The notes under the pieces are model-generated. The model saw only the letters and a list, made by a program, of their open reading frames with translations. It searched no databases and had not been told where the DNA came from. A stretch of DNA of 64,000 nt from Arcicella sp038230735 (lineage in GTDB: Bacteria; Bacteroidota; Bacteroidia; Cytophagales; Spirosomataceae), in contig JBBRMR010000004.1 in assembly GCA_038230735.1 (NCBI GenBank), forward strand, positions 62,001 to 126,000, given 5' to 3'. A program made the position numbers and the translations under genes. Positions 1 to 9,231 of this stretch are shown here, one piece after another (the stretch's first letter is position 1; every line of letters begins with the position of its first letter).

Positions 1-28
1 TCCCACTTTTCAAATAATCAATAATCCC

Positions 29-2896
29 ATGAAAAAACTTTTTCTCATTCTTCTCAATCTCATTTTTGTAACGTTTTCCTTTGCTCAAAATACGACTATT
101 CTTGGTAAAATTACGAGTAGCGAAGACAACAGTCCCGTAGCAGGGGCGAGTTTAGCCATCAAAGGCACAGTGTCGGGTACAGTAGCAAACGGCAACGGAA
201 CTTTTGTGTTGAATACCAATCAAAAATTACCATTTACGCTTAGAGTTTCGGCAGTTGGATTTTTACAGCAAGAAGTCGTTGTAAAAAATGCCGATAACTT
301 AAACATTACTTTAAAAGAAAATACTGGAACTTTGGAAGAAGTGCAAGTTACGGGTAATCGTGTGGAAGAAAGCATCACCAAAGCACCCGTTACCGTAGAA
401 AAATTAGGGGTAAAGCAAATCATGAACGGTGCTTCGGCAGATGTATATAGTTTGTTGCAAAACCTCAAAGGTGTTGATTTATTGACGCAAAGTTTGGGCT
501 TTAAGTCGGTGAATATCAGAGGGTTTGGGGCAAATAACAACAATCGTTTCGTGCAATTAACCGATGGCATGGACAACCGTTCGCCAGGTTTTGGCTTTGG
601 TTTTGGCAATGCCGCTGGGGTTTCGGATATTGATATTGAAAGTATCGAAATCTTGCCTGGGGCATCGTCTGCATTATACGGTCCAGATGCTTTGCAGGGT
701 TTAATGCTCACTAAAACGAAATCTCCTTTTGAATATCAAGGGCTTTCGGCACAAGCAAAATTGGGCGTAAATAACATCGGCAAGAACAATTTTGGAGCAA
801 AACCTTATACGGATTTTGCCATACGCTACGCCCAACAATTGGGTAAAAATGTCGCTTTCAAAGTTAATTTACAAACGGTGAATGGAACGGATTTTATTGC
901 CGATAATTACGATGACCGTTCGCACCGAGGCAGACCAGGTTTCTTTGTGTTAGAAAACAATGCCGTGAAATTGGGCTTTACGCCAAATAACAATCCATCG
1001 ACTAACCTTTCTTATGATGGCGTAAATATTTATGGTGATGATTTCAATAATAGTGGGGCGTTCACTTTCCCAGCCGTCTATCCAACTGCCCCTGCTTTAG
1101 CGGGCAAGACCGTAACACGCACGGGTTACACGGAACTTGATTTATTACAAAATGGCGGACAATTCAAAAGTCTTCGGGCAAATGTGGCTCTCCATGTGAA
1201 ATTAACCGATAAAATTGAGGCGATTGGGGCTTGGTATTATGGCAATGGAAATTTTATCAGAACGGCGGGTTTTAGAGAATATTATCCAGATTATAATCGT
1301 CACCAAATTAAGTTGGAATTGCGTGCCGATGAATGGTTTTTGAGAGGATACACTACCATGCAAGCTGCAGAGGGCTATAATTTGGGAAACTTAGCTCAAA
1401 GAATGTTACAAATCAATAAGCCAACTGCCGCTTGGGGTGCAGCATTTGGGGCAGCTTACGGAGCAAATGGTGGTAACATTACCGATGCCAGAAATATGGC
1501 TGATGCAGGGAAATTCTTGCCAGGGGATGCCAATTTTACCAAATATTACAGTGATTTATCAAATACCTTAACTACCGATTTTATCCCAGGAAGCACTTCC
1601 GTTAGAGGGGTTCGGGTCTTGGATAATTCGTCTTTAACGCACGTAGAGGGAATGTATAATTTCAAGAAAATCTTACCCGAAGCCTTTGAAATCATCACGG
1701 GGGTGAGTTTCAGACGGTATAATTTATTGACAAAAAAGACGATTTTTCCAGTTAGTAAAATTGATGGTAGTGAGTTTACGATTAATGAATACGGTTTCTA
1801 TACCCAAGGTTCGGTGAAAATCAAATTATCGGATAATATCACTTTTAAGCCAATTGTGGCGGTTCGTTACGATAAAAACCAGTATTTTGACGGTGGATTT
1901 ACGCCAAGAGTTTCGGGTATTTTGACGGTGGGACAACATAATTTCCGTGCTTCGTGGCAATCTGCCTTCCGTAATCCTTCGCCAAACCAATTATTGGCAG
2001 ACGGTGGAACGGGTGAAGTGGGTGGTTCGCAAACTTCGGTTGAGGGAGCAAATTTGATCGCAAATCCTGCCTATACGGAGGCATCTGCCGTTGCGTATCG
2101 AAATTCAATCACGGCAGCAACGCCCAATGGCAATGAATCTTTATTGGTAAAATATGTGCCAAATCCAAGTGCTTTCACGACCGAGAAAATCAAGACTTGG
2201 GAAATTGGTTACAAGACTTTATTATCGAATAAATTGTTTGTGGATGCCTTTTATTTCAACAGTAATTATAATGATTTTATCGCAACGCAAAATTATTATC
2301 AGCCCAAGACCGTTGGACAAATTGCTGATTTGAGAACCAGTGCCACCACGACCACTTATGCGGTCAATTTCAATAATTTCAACGAAATATTCGTAACGGG
2401 CTACGGAATCGGGCTTGAATATGCGTTGGGAAAAGGCTATAATTTTGGTTTCAATTATGCCAATCAAGTGGGATCAATTACGTTGAAGGACATCAACGGA
2501 AACGTCTTGAAAGATGCTTTTGGGAATGAAATTGTGAAGCGAAAAATGAGTAATCCAGAGGTTTCGAGGGTACAAAGGAACTTCTTTATTTCGCCCGAAG
2601 ACCGTTATAATATTACATTGAGTAACTCGAAATTAACGAAAAATTTAGGCTTTACTTTAACCTACCGTTGGACGAGCGAAATGTGGGTAGAACAAGGCAC
2701 AACGGCGGGTGATATTACGTTGCCATCATGGAATACTTTTGATGCGGCGTTGTCATACAAAGTACCTTCGATAAAATCATTAATTAAAGTGGGCGGTTCA
2801 AATATCTTCAATAAATACTATTCGCAAGGGTACGGTTTGGCAAATATTGGGGCATTATATTACGTATCAATCAACTTTGACCAAATTTTCAAGTAG
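29..2896 (+). CDS. TonB-dependent outer-membrane receptor
   Basis: 955 residues. A signal peptide of about 19 residues ends at FAQ; residues 23-100 form a carboxypeptidase-regulatory-like beta-sandwich, followed by a plug domain (about 110-240, with NIRGFGANNNNRF and LPGASSALYGPDAL) and a long barrel that ends in the usual aromatic C-terminus (IFK). Members of this class take up large or scarce nutrients across the outer membrane using TonB energy. The two downstream genes are an alpha-glucosidase and a sodium/solute symporter on the same strand, so an oligosaccharide ligand is a reasonable inference, but no SusD partner is present and the substrate is not shown by the sequence. The ATG at 29 directly precedes the Lys-Lys of the signal peptide, so the start looks right. 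Confidence 0.9.
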   Translation: MKKLFLILLNLIFVTFSFAQNTTILGKITSSEDNSPVAGASLAIKGTVSGTVANGNGTFVLNTNQKLPFTLRVSAVGFLQQEVVVKNADNLNITLKENTGTLEEVQVTGNRVEESITKAPVTVEKLGVKQIMNGASADVYSLLQNLKGVDLLTQSLGFKSVNIRGFGANNNNRFVQLTDGMDNRSPGFGFGFGNAAGVSDIDIESIEILPGASSALYGPDALQGLMLTKTKSPFEYQGLSAQAKLGVNNIGKNNFGAKPYTDFAIRYAQQLGKNVAFKVNLQTVNGTDFIADNYDDRSHRGRPGFFVLENNAVKLGFTPNNNPSTNLSYDGVNIYGDDFNNSGAFTFPAVYPTAPALAGKTVTRTGYTELDLLQNGGQFKSLRANVALHVKLTDKIEAIGAWYYGNGNFIRTAGFREYYPDYNRHQIKLELRADEWFLRGYTTMQAAEGYNLGNLAQRMLQINKPTAAWGAAFGAAYGANGGNITDARNMADAGKFLPGDANFTKYYSDLSNTLTTDFIPGSTSVRGVRVLDNSSLTHVEGMYNFKKILPEAFEIITGVSFRRYNLLTKKTIFPVSKIDGSEFTINEYGFYTQGSVKIKLSDNITFKPIVAVRYDKNQYFDGGFTPRVSGILTVGQHNFRASWQSAFRNPSPNQLLADGGTGEVGGSQTSVEGANLIANPAYTEASAVAYRNSITAATPNGNESLLVKYVPNPSAFTTEKIKTWEIGYKTLLSNKLFVDAFYFNSNYNDFIATQNYYQPKTVGQIADLRTSATTTTYAVNFNNFNEIFVTGYGIGLEYALGKGYNFGFNYANQVGSITLKDINGNVLKDAFGNEIVKRKMSNPEVSRVQRNFFISPEDRYNITLSNSKLTKNLGFTLTYRWTSEMWVEQGTTAGDITLPSWNTFDAALSYKVPSIKSLIKVGGSNIFNKYYSQGYGLANIGALYYVSINFDQIFK

Positions 2897-3127
2897 AAAT
2901 TTGTCGATTTGAGTTTGACCACAGATTTTGCGGATTGGACGGATTTCACGGATTTTAAATAAAACTAATATGGAAATCTGATTGTGTAAAACCTTACAGG
3001 TTTTTGAAACCTATAAGGTTTATTTGATAAATCAAACACACAATCAAGAAGTAAAATAGGTATAAAAATCTGTGTAATTCCGTAAAATCAGTATAATCCG
3101 TAGTCTAATTTTGAACAAGAATTACAC
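2897..3127. repeat. Intergenic gap with degenerate CGGATT-type repeats and a hairpin
   Basis: No gene is seen between the TonB receptor and the GH13 gene. The two ends of the gap carry related degenerate words (CACAGATTTTGCGGATT near 2920 and, inverted, AATCAGTATAATCCGTAG near 3087), flanking the palindrome at 2989-3021. Such short degenerate repeats look like dispersed intergenic elements rather than coding sequence. The hairpin could act as a terminator for the receptor gene. Confidence 0.45.
2989..3021. repeat. Dispersed palindromic hairpin, copy 1
   Basis: 15-nt arms AAACCTTACAGGTTT and AAACCTATAAGGTTT around TTG, with one wobble pair. It matches the pattern of four other copies in this window (4790, 25944, 42851, 62670): A-rich edge, CCTTA core, short A/T loop. 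It lies downstream of the receptor gene and is followed by a short T-rich stretch, so it may terminate transcription. Confidence 0.7.
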
Positions 3128-4780
3128 ATGAATACACATAAATCTTGGTGGAAAGAAGCCGTTGTTTATCAGATATATCCACGAAGTTTCAAAGACTCTA
3201 ATGCGGACGGAATTGGGGATTTGAAAGGAATAACCTCAAAGTTAGATTACCTCCAAAATTTAGGTATTGATGTGATTTGGTTGAGTCCCCATTTCAAATC
3301 TCCTAATGTTGATAATGGTTATGATATAGCTGATTATCAAGCTATTATGGAAGATTTTGGCATGATGGAAGACTTTGATGAAATGCTCTTGGGCATTCAC
3401 CAAAGAGGTATGAAACTCATCATTGATTTGGTGGTAAATCATTCTTCGGATGAACATTTTTGGTTTCAAGAAGCTCGAAAATCGAAGGATAATCCGTATC
3501 GGGATTATTATATTTGGAAACCCGAAATTCCCAATGATTGGATTTCATTTTTCTCAGGTTCAGCTTGGGATTTGCACGAAATTACGCAAGAATATTACCT
3601 CCATCTTTTCGTAAAAAAACAGCCTGATTTGAATTGGGATAATCCAAAATTACGACAAGAGATTTACAAAATGATGCGTTTTTGGTTGGATAAAGGCGTA
3701 AATGGTTTCAGGATGGATGTGATTTCGCTGATTTCAAAAGAGCCTGATTTTCCCAATTTTCCAGTCAATCGTTTTGGAGATTTGAGTTTTTATGCCAATG
3801 GTCCGAGAGTGCATGAATATTTGCAGGAAATGAATCGGGAGGTATTGTCTAAATACGATTGTATGACAGTTGGCGAGGCTTTTGGCGTTTCGGAAACACA
3901 AGCAAATTTGTACGTGGGGAAAAATAGGGAGGAGTTGAATATGATTTACCATTTCGACCATGCCGTACCCCGTGATGAGGTTTGTTTTGTCAATCCAAAA
4001 CCTGAGTTTTCATTGGTAGAAATTAAAAATATTTTTGCAAAATGGGATACTGCCACGGCAAATGATGGTTGGAATACGGTCTATTTTGGCAATCATGATA
4101 ACCCAAGAATGTTGTCCAGATTTGGCGATACGGGTATATTTCGGAAAGAATCTGCCAAAATGCTGGCAACCATTTTACTAACTTTGCGAGGCACACCCTA
4201 CTTATATCAAGGTGATGAAATTGGAATGAGTAATGCTAACTTTACTAATGTTTCGGAATATAATGACGTACAAGTCTCAAATGCTCACAAGGCTTTGGTA
4301 GTAACTCAAAAACATGAGGAATCAGTATTTTTACAAGCCTGTAATAAAATCGCCAGAGACCACGCACGAACGCCCATGCAGTGGAGTGCAGAGGTAAATG
4401 CAGGGTTTTCGGAAGGTGAAAAAACGTGGTTGAAAGTCAATGAAAATTATAAGGAAATCAACGTGAAAACCCAAGAGTTGAAGCAAGATTCTATTTTGAA
4501 TTATTACAAAAAACTAATTCAATTACGAAAGAAAATGCCCGCTTTAATTTACGGAAATTATACAGATTTACGTCCCGATTGTCATGAAATTTGGCTTTAT
4601 ACTCGGATTTTGGGAGATGATAAAGTCTTGATTATGAATAATTTTACGGATAAAATACAGTCGTTTACGCTTGATTTTTCAGTGAGCAATGTTCAGTTAT
4701 TGTTGTCAAATATGGCTGTTATAGATAAGGTTGAGTTTATTTTAAAGCCTTATGAATCAAGAGTTTATAAGTATATTTAA
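3128..4780 (+). CDS. GH13 alpha-glucosidase, oligo-1,6-glucosidase type
   Basis: 550 residues without a signal peptide, so probably cytoplasmic. The GH13 motifs are all present: VVNHSS at about 102-107, GFRMDV with the nucleophile Asp197, VGEAFG with the acid/base Glu250, and GNHDNPR with Asp324. The fifth conserved region reads QPDLN (165-169), the mark of the oligo-1,6-glucosidase subfamily, and the residue after the nucleophile is Val, which in characterised relatives goes with alpha-1,6 preference. ARTPMQWS near residue 415 is also typical. It probably releases glucose from the non-reducing end of isomalto- or malto-oligosaccharides. It sits between a TonB receptor and a sodium symporter on the same strand, which fits a small uptake-and-degradation block. 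Trehalose synthase-like activity is less likely given the length. Confidence 0.9.
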   Translation: MNTHKSWWKEAVVYQIYPRSFKDSNADGIGDLKGITSKLDYLQNLGIDVIWLSPHFKSPNVDNGYDIADYQAIMEDFGMMEDFDEMLLGIHQRGMKLIIDLVVNHSSDEHFWFQEARKSKDNPYRDYYIWKPEIPNDWISFFSGSAWDLHEITQEYYLHLFVKKQPDLNWDNPKLRQEIYKMMRFWLDKGVNGFRMDVISLISKEPDFPNFPVNRFGDLSFYANGPRVHEYLQEMNREVLSKYDCMTVGEAFGVSETQANLYVGKNREELNMIYHFDHAVPRDEVCFVNPKPEFSLVEIKNIFAKWDTATANDGWNTVYFGNHDNPRMLSRFGDTGIFRKESAKMLATILLTLRGTPYLYQGDEIGMSNANFTNVSEYNDVQVSNAHKALVVTQKHEESVFLQACNKIARDHARTPMQWSAEVNAGFSEGEKTWLKVNENYKEINVKTQELKQDSILNYYKKLIQLRKKMPALIYGNYTDLRPDCHEIWLYTRILGDDKVLIMNNFTDKIQSFTLDFSVSNVQLLLSNMAVIDKVEFILKPYESRVYKYI

Positions 4781-4789
4781 CTATTGATT

Positions 4790-4824
4790 AACCCTTATAA
4801 GCATTCAAAATGCTTGTAAGGGTT
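4790..4824. repeat. Dispersed palindromic hairpin, copy 2 (terminator-like)
   Basis: 16-nt arms AACCCTTATAAGCATT and AATGCTTGTAAGGGTT around CAA, followed by TTTT. It starts ten bases after the GH13 stop codon and probably terminates that transcript. It is the closest relative of copy 4 at 42851. Confidence 0.75.
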
Positions 4825-4900
4825 TTGAAGTATTTAGGTTATGTCATCGAAGTCAAACCCTAATCCCAAATTCCCTAATCACCCAATCCCAATAAACCCC

Positions 4901-6694
4901 ATGCTAAAATCCCTCGAATGGTTTGATATAGTTGTTGTTGTTGCCGTATTATTATTTTTGATTGTGGCGAGTATGTATTCCAGTTTTAAGCAAAAAGATT
5001 CCGAAGACTACTTTATGGCGGGTCGTTCCTTGCGTTGGTGGTCGGTGGCGGGGTCAATCTTTGGGACAAATATTCACGCCCAACAGATTATCGGCATGAT
5101 GGGCATTGGCTATTCCATCGGTTTTGCCCAAAGTCATTACGAAATTTGGGCGATTCCTGCCATTTTGGTTTTGTGCTACATTTTCATTCCAATTTACCGA
5201 AAGAAAAACTTTTTCACCCTCTCCCAATTCCTCGAAGTCCGTTTCAATTCCTACGCCCGACTGGTTTATACTTGTCTGATGGTCATTTTTATCATGATTC
5301 AATTAATCGGAGGATTTTACATTGGCAGTCGTACTTTGGGGATTTTATTTGCGGGAACGGGTTGGGATATTAGCTATGTTCAAGGCATTTTTGTGATTGC
5401 CCTTATTACCGTAATTTTTACGGTTTTTGGCGGAATGGAATCAGTCGTAATTGCGGATAATATCCTGACAATCATTATGATACTCTCGGTTTTGTTAATG
5501 GGGACACTTACGTATATGCAGCCCGAAATCGGGGGATTATCGGGGCTTTTAGCCTTAGACCATGCCGAGGCGAACAAGATGCACTTGTATTTACCGTCCA
5601 ATCATCCCAAGTTGCCGTGGAGTGGAATTTTCACGGGATTGACCATTTTGAATATGTTTTATTGGACGACCAATCAGTATCAAGTCCAAAGAGTTTTGGC
5701 GGCAAAAACTGACCGAGATGCCAAATTAGGAGCAATTGCCGCTGGTTTCTTGAAACTAATCATTCCATTTTTCTCCATTGGCGTAGGCACAGCGGCATTT
5801 TATTTATTCAAAAGTAGATTGGGAACGGATGCCATCAAGCCCGATGATACTTTTTTGACTTTACTAAAAACGGTCGTGCCAGCGGGTTATGGTTTCATTG
5901 GTTTGATTTTGGCGGGCTTAATTTGTGCCATATTTTCCGCCATTTATTCCATGATGAATTCGGTTTCTACGATGATGGCTTTTGATATTTTTAAAAAATA
6001 CATTAACCCCCAAGCCTCTGATAAACAAACGGTTAGGTTTGGTCAGTCTATTGTTTTTCTCATGTGTGCCATTGCGGGAGTCTTGGCGTTTTCAACGTAT
6101 GACCCTAATTCTTCCGATAACTTTTTCTTGAAATTAGCCAGTCAAACCTCCTATATCAAGCCAGGTTTAGTAGTGGTTTTCTTTTGGGGAGTGCTTTGGA
6201 AACCGACCAATCCCATTGCGGCGGTGATTGTCTTGGCGGGTTCGCCCTTCATCGGTTTGGGTTGCGACTGGCTTTATGCAAATGCTTTGGTAAATGTGGG
6301 TTTCATTAAAAATACTTTTGGCGAAACTTTCAACTTCTTATATCGAGTTTTCAGTATCTTCACGATAAGCTCAATTTTAGTAGTAATTCTTTCAAAATAC
6401 TTCAACAGTATCGGTAAAGGCAAGGTGCAGGAATACGATTTAGAAATCTCATTATCGGGCATTGGCGGAGCTTTGATGAGGTTTTTTGTGATACAGATTT
6501 CCTTTATTTTACTCGCTCTTACGCACCTAATGAGTCCGCAAATGGCAGCAACACCCGCCTCCATTGCGTGTATGGGCTTGTTTTTGTGGTATTTGAAAAA
6601 AGAAAAAGAAGATTTACCTTTCTATCAATCCGATATTTTTTATGCAGGATTATTGACCTCGGCGATGGTGTGGATTATGTTCTTTTTTGCTTAG
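4901..6694 (+). CDS. Sodium/solute symporter (SSS/SGLT-like)
   Basis: The open frame begins at 4841, but the first 20 residues are Pro/Asn-rich and unlike the family. The ATG at 4901 gives MLKSLEWFDIVVVVAVLL, the normal N-terminus just before membrane segment 1, and a 597-residue protein. About 14 hydrophobic segments are visible, with the SSS-type DYFMAGRSLRWW after the first segment and the family GSIFGTNIHAQQ region. The family imports sugars, inositol or similar solutes with sodium. Its neighbours (TonB receptor, GH13) suggest a sugar. The stop codon lies at the junction with an insertion sequence: its last G is the first base of the element, and the sequence of the protein is unaffected. 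Confidence 0.88.
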   Translation: MLKSLEWFDIVVVVAVLLFLIVASMYSSFKQKDSEDYFMAGRSLRWWSVAGSIFGTNIHAQQIIGMMGIGYSIGFAQSHYEIWAIPAILVLCYIFIPIYRKKNFFTLSQFLEVRFNSYARLVYTCLMVIFIMIQLIGGFYIGSRTLGILFAGTGWDISYVQGIFVIALITVIFTVFGGMESVVIADNILTIIMILSVLLMGTLTYMQPEIGGLSGLLALDHAEANKMHLYLPSNHPKLPWSGIFTGLTILNMFYWTTNQYQVQRVLAAKTDRDAKLGAIAAGFLKLIIPFFSIGVGTAAFYLFKSRLGTDAIKPDDTFLTLLKTVVPAGYGFIGLILAGLICAIFSAIYSMMNSVSTMMAFDIFKKYINPQASDKQTVRFGQSIVFLMCAIAGVLAFSTYDPNSSDNFFLKLASQTSYIKPGLVVVFFWGVLWKPTNPIAAVIVLAGSPFIGLGCDWLYANALVNVGFIKNTFGETFNFLYRVFSIFTISSILVVILSKYFNSIGKGKVQEYDLEISLSGIGGALMRFFVIQISFILLALTHLMSPQMAATPASIACMGLFLWYLKKEKEDLPFYQSDIFYAGLLTSAMVWIMFFFA

Positions 6695-6718
6695 TAACGT
6701 GTAAATAATAAGTTGGTC
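6694..6718 (+). repeat. Left terminal inverted repeat of the IS
   Basis: 25 bases identical to the reverse complement of 7963-7987. The identity stops sharply at the inner base. The first base G also serves as the last base of the symporter stop codon. Confidence 0.92.
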
Positions 6719-6771
6719 TAATTAATTTTCAAAATATTGTAACTTCGTATTCAATACTGATTATTAGTTAT

Positions 6772-7964
6772 ATGGAAATTACTCTTGAAGAACGCAATTA
6801 TTTCAATCAATTAGATGAACGCCAACAACGCTTATATGTTGGATTAAAGGCTAAACTGCTTGGCTATCACGGTGTCCGTTTGGTAAGTGTTGCCTATAAC
6901 GTTAATACAAAAACAGTTAGAAAAGGTAAAGCTGAATTATCTGATTTATCCCCTATACCTGTTAAAAGGATTCGTAAAGTAGGTGGTGGTCCTAAAAAAA
7001 AATTGAAGCCCATCCCGAGTTATTAGAATCATTTGATGCTGTTTTAGAGATGACCATTGCAGGTTTACCCCAAGACAAGGATGTAAAATGGACTCATCTA
7101 AGCGAGCGGACTATTGGTGATAATTTAGCTGATAGAAATCAAGTTGCCAGTCGCTATCACGTCAACCAAATGCTAAAATATCGTCATTATAAAAAGCGAG
7201 CATTGTTGAAAAAGATAGCTTTAAATGATGTAGAGGGCAGAAATGAGCAATTTAATAAAATTGCTGCTTATCGAACCTCTTTTACTAATGGAGGACTTCC
7301 TGTTATTAGTATTGATACAAAAAAGAAAGAACTTTTGGGTAATTTTAGTCGTTCTGGTACTGCTTATTCTATCTCAGAAAGACACACCTACGACCATGAC
7401 TTTTTGAGTTCCGCTGATGGACAAATAGTACCTCATGGTATTTATGATGTCAATGAAAATATAGGTTATGTAACGCTTGGTCTTAGTAAAGATACTTCAG
7501 AATTTGTCTGTGATAATTTAAGCAAATGTTGGACCGAAACCCTACAATATAAATATCCTGATGCTGAAACCATGTTATTACTCTGTGATGGAGGCGGTTC
7601 TAATGCCTCGGCACATTATATCGTTAAACAAGATTTAGTAAAATTAGCTAAGTCGCTAAATATCAATATTTTAGTAGCTCATTATCCGCCTTATTGTTCC
7701 AAGTGGAATCCGATTGAACATCGATTATTCTCACAAATAACTCATACATGGTCAGGTATTGCTCTGAAAAATATAGAATTTGTCAAAAATTTAACGAATA
7801 CAACAACAACTCGTACTGGTTTGAAAGTAATAACATCTATCAATCAAAAGCAATATTTAAACAAAAGAGAAGTCAGTCAGAAATTTAGAGATAATATCGA
7901 AGAATATGTTACTTTCGATGATAAAAGACCTAAATGGAACTACCTTATAAAAGGTAGAGATTGA
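6772..7964 (+). CDS. ISAzo13-family transposase, made by -1 frameshift
   Basis: Two overlapping frames: 6772-7026 (84 residues, ends KKKLKPIPSY) and a second frame, first ATG at 7050, to 7964. Reading back one base in the nine-A run at 6994-7002 joins them into a 397-residue protein, with GGGPKKKIEAHPELLESF across the joint, which matches the arrangement of ISAzo13 transposases. Catalytic motifs are visible: SIDTKKKELLGNF (first Asp), TYDHDF, LLLCDGGGSNA (second Asp) and HYPPYCSKWNPIEHRLFS (Glu). The N-terminal part has the family's small DNA-binding region. A simple sequencing slip in the A run is possible, but programmed slippage is common in IS genes and the run is ideal for it. Confidence 0.88.
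6994..7002 (+). other. A9 slippery site for -1 frameshifting
   Basis: Nine A residues after CCT in zero frame (CCT AAA AAA AAA TTG). Slipping back one base changes the reading to ATT GAA GCC and opens the long catalytic frame. Either ribosomal or RNA-polymerase slippage could produce the fused transposase. Confidence 0.7.
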
Positions 7965-7987
7965 CCAACTTATTATTTACACGTTAC
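7963..7987 (+). repeat. Right terminal inverted repeat of the IS
   Basis: 25 bases starting GACCAACTTATTATTTACAC, the reverse complement of the left end. It overlaps the last two bases of the transposase stop codon. Confidence 0.92.
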
Positions 7988-8089
7988 TTAGGTTCAATTA
8001 ATAATTCTTTATTTGACCGTTTACTAAGTCAAAAATACCTTTTTATGAATTGAGCGTTTATAAGATTAGATTTCAAATGAAAAATTACG

Positions 8090-8587
8090 ATGAAAAATTT
8101 ACGAAAGCACACAATAATTATTGCCCTGTTGTCAATACTATCATTTGCAGCAACTGCCCAAAGATACAAAACCGCCATTGGTTTCAGGTTGGGTGGGCAA
8201 ACTAATGGATTGACTATCAGGCACTTTACTAACTCAAAAACTGCACTCGAAGGAATTTTGAGCGTTGGACATAATGCCTTTTTAGTTACGGGTTTATACG
8301 AAAAATTTGTACCCATCAGCGGAGCTTCGGGCTTAAATTGGTTCTACGGCATTGGGGGACACGTAGGATTTTTCAGAGAAGATGGCTATTATTTTTACAA
8401 CAAAAAGAGAGTCATTTATTACGACAATAACTCATCGGTTGTGGGCTTAGATGGTATCTTAGGCTTGGATTATAAGTTCAAGAATGCCCCAATTAACATT
8501 GGTATTGACGTAAAACCATTCATAGATTTTTATAGTGGAGCAAGTTTATTTGGTGACGGAGCTTTGAATTTTAGGTTTATTTTCTAA
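8090..8587 (+). CDS. Small outer-membrane beta-barrel-like protein
   Basis: 165 residues with a clear signal peptide (MKNLRKHT, hydrophobic stretch, cleavage after ATAQ near residue 24). The mature part is Gly- and aromatic-rich with alternating hydrophobic residues and ends FRFIF, as in small Bacteroidota barrel proteins. A specific family or function cannot be named. It stands alone just downstream of the insertion sequence. Confidence 0.7.
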   Translation: MKNLRKHTIIIALLSILSFAATAQRYKTAIGFRLGGQTNGLTIRHFTNSKTALEGILSVGHNAFLVTGLYEKFVPISGASGLNWFYGIGGHVGFFREDGYYFYNKKRVIYYDNNSSVVGLDGILGLDYKFKNAPINIGIDVKPFIDFYSGASLFGDGALNFRFIF

Positions 8588-8689
8588 GGGAAAAATCTTA
8601 AAGTTTCAGCATTACTTTCCTCGTAATGTTGTTAAGATAAAAGCGTTAAGTTTTTTGAAAAGAAAAGTCAATTGCTGATAATCAAATGA

Positions 8690-9103
8690 TTAGCTGTTCT
8701 TCCGCCACTTACTCCAAGCCCCCGTTGACCATAAAGCCAAGAAAATAAGCACTGGTTGCATCGGTAATCTCAACCAGCGTTTGAGGCCAGAATCAAGACC
8801 AAAGGCATCACGATGTTCCATCAATTGGGCAATATTGCCAGGGAAAACTAAGACAAAAAAAGTTGCTAAAAGCCAGCCCACAGTTGTACGTTGTTTGGAC
8901 AAAAATAGCAAAGAAACTCCCAATAAAATCTCGACAGCACCCGAAGCCAACACCACAAAATCTGGGCTAAAAGGCAACCAAGGCGGTACTTGTGCCAAAA
9001 ACTCTACTCGCTGAAAAGTGAGATGCCCCACGCCCGTCATCGTTATGAAAAGCCCAAGAATGATGCGACCTACATTTTGGGCAATGGTGGTTTTGTTGTT
9101 CAT
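8690..9103 (-). CDS. DoxX-like four-helix membrane protein
   Basis: 137 residues with four hydrophobic segments. The first is RIILGLFITMTGVGHL, followed by a Pro-rich loop, then SGAVEILLGVSLLF, then LLATFFVLVFPGNIAQLMEHRD. This layout and the R-G-L-F...G-V-G-H-L pattern fit the DoxX/MauE-like superfamily. Members are inner-membrane proteins, sometimes tied to redox stress, but the role here is unknown. It is divergent from the upstream gene and has no obvious partner. Confidence 0.75.
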   Translation of the reverse strand: MNNKTTIAQNVGRIILGLFITMTGVGHLTFQRVEFLAQVPPWLPFSPDFVVLASGAVEILLGVSLLFLSKQRTTVGWLLATFFVLVFPGNIAQLMEHRDAFGLDSGLKRWLRLPMQPVLIFLALWSTGAWSKWRKNS

Positions 9104-9231
9104 GATATTTAGGTTTTGGTAAGATTATTCGGGTTGATATAGTAGATTTTAGAATCCATTTACAGTCGTCATTTCAATTGCATTTTTTACAAGATACGAG
9201 CAATTGATGGATAATTTAATTAAATACTATT

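Larger units (their letters stand above)
6694..7987 (+). mobile_element. ISAzo13-like insertion sequence, complete
   Basis: A 1294-bp element bounded by perfect 25-bp terminal inverted repeats (6694-6718 and 7963-7987, outer ends GTAACGTGTAAATAATAAG) and flanked by a 3-bp duplication TTA (6691-6693, 7988-7990). It encodes a single DDE transposase of the ISAzo13 type, split into two frames. The intact repeats, target duplication and open frames suggest a fairly recent insertion that may still be active. Confidence 0.92.

Noticed and set aside
220..711. 163-residue minus-strand frame
   Set aside because: It is antisense to the TonB receptor plug domain, has a composition typical of an antisense shadow, and has no start context.
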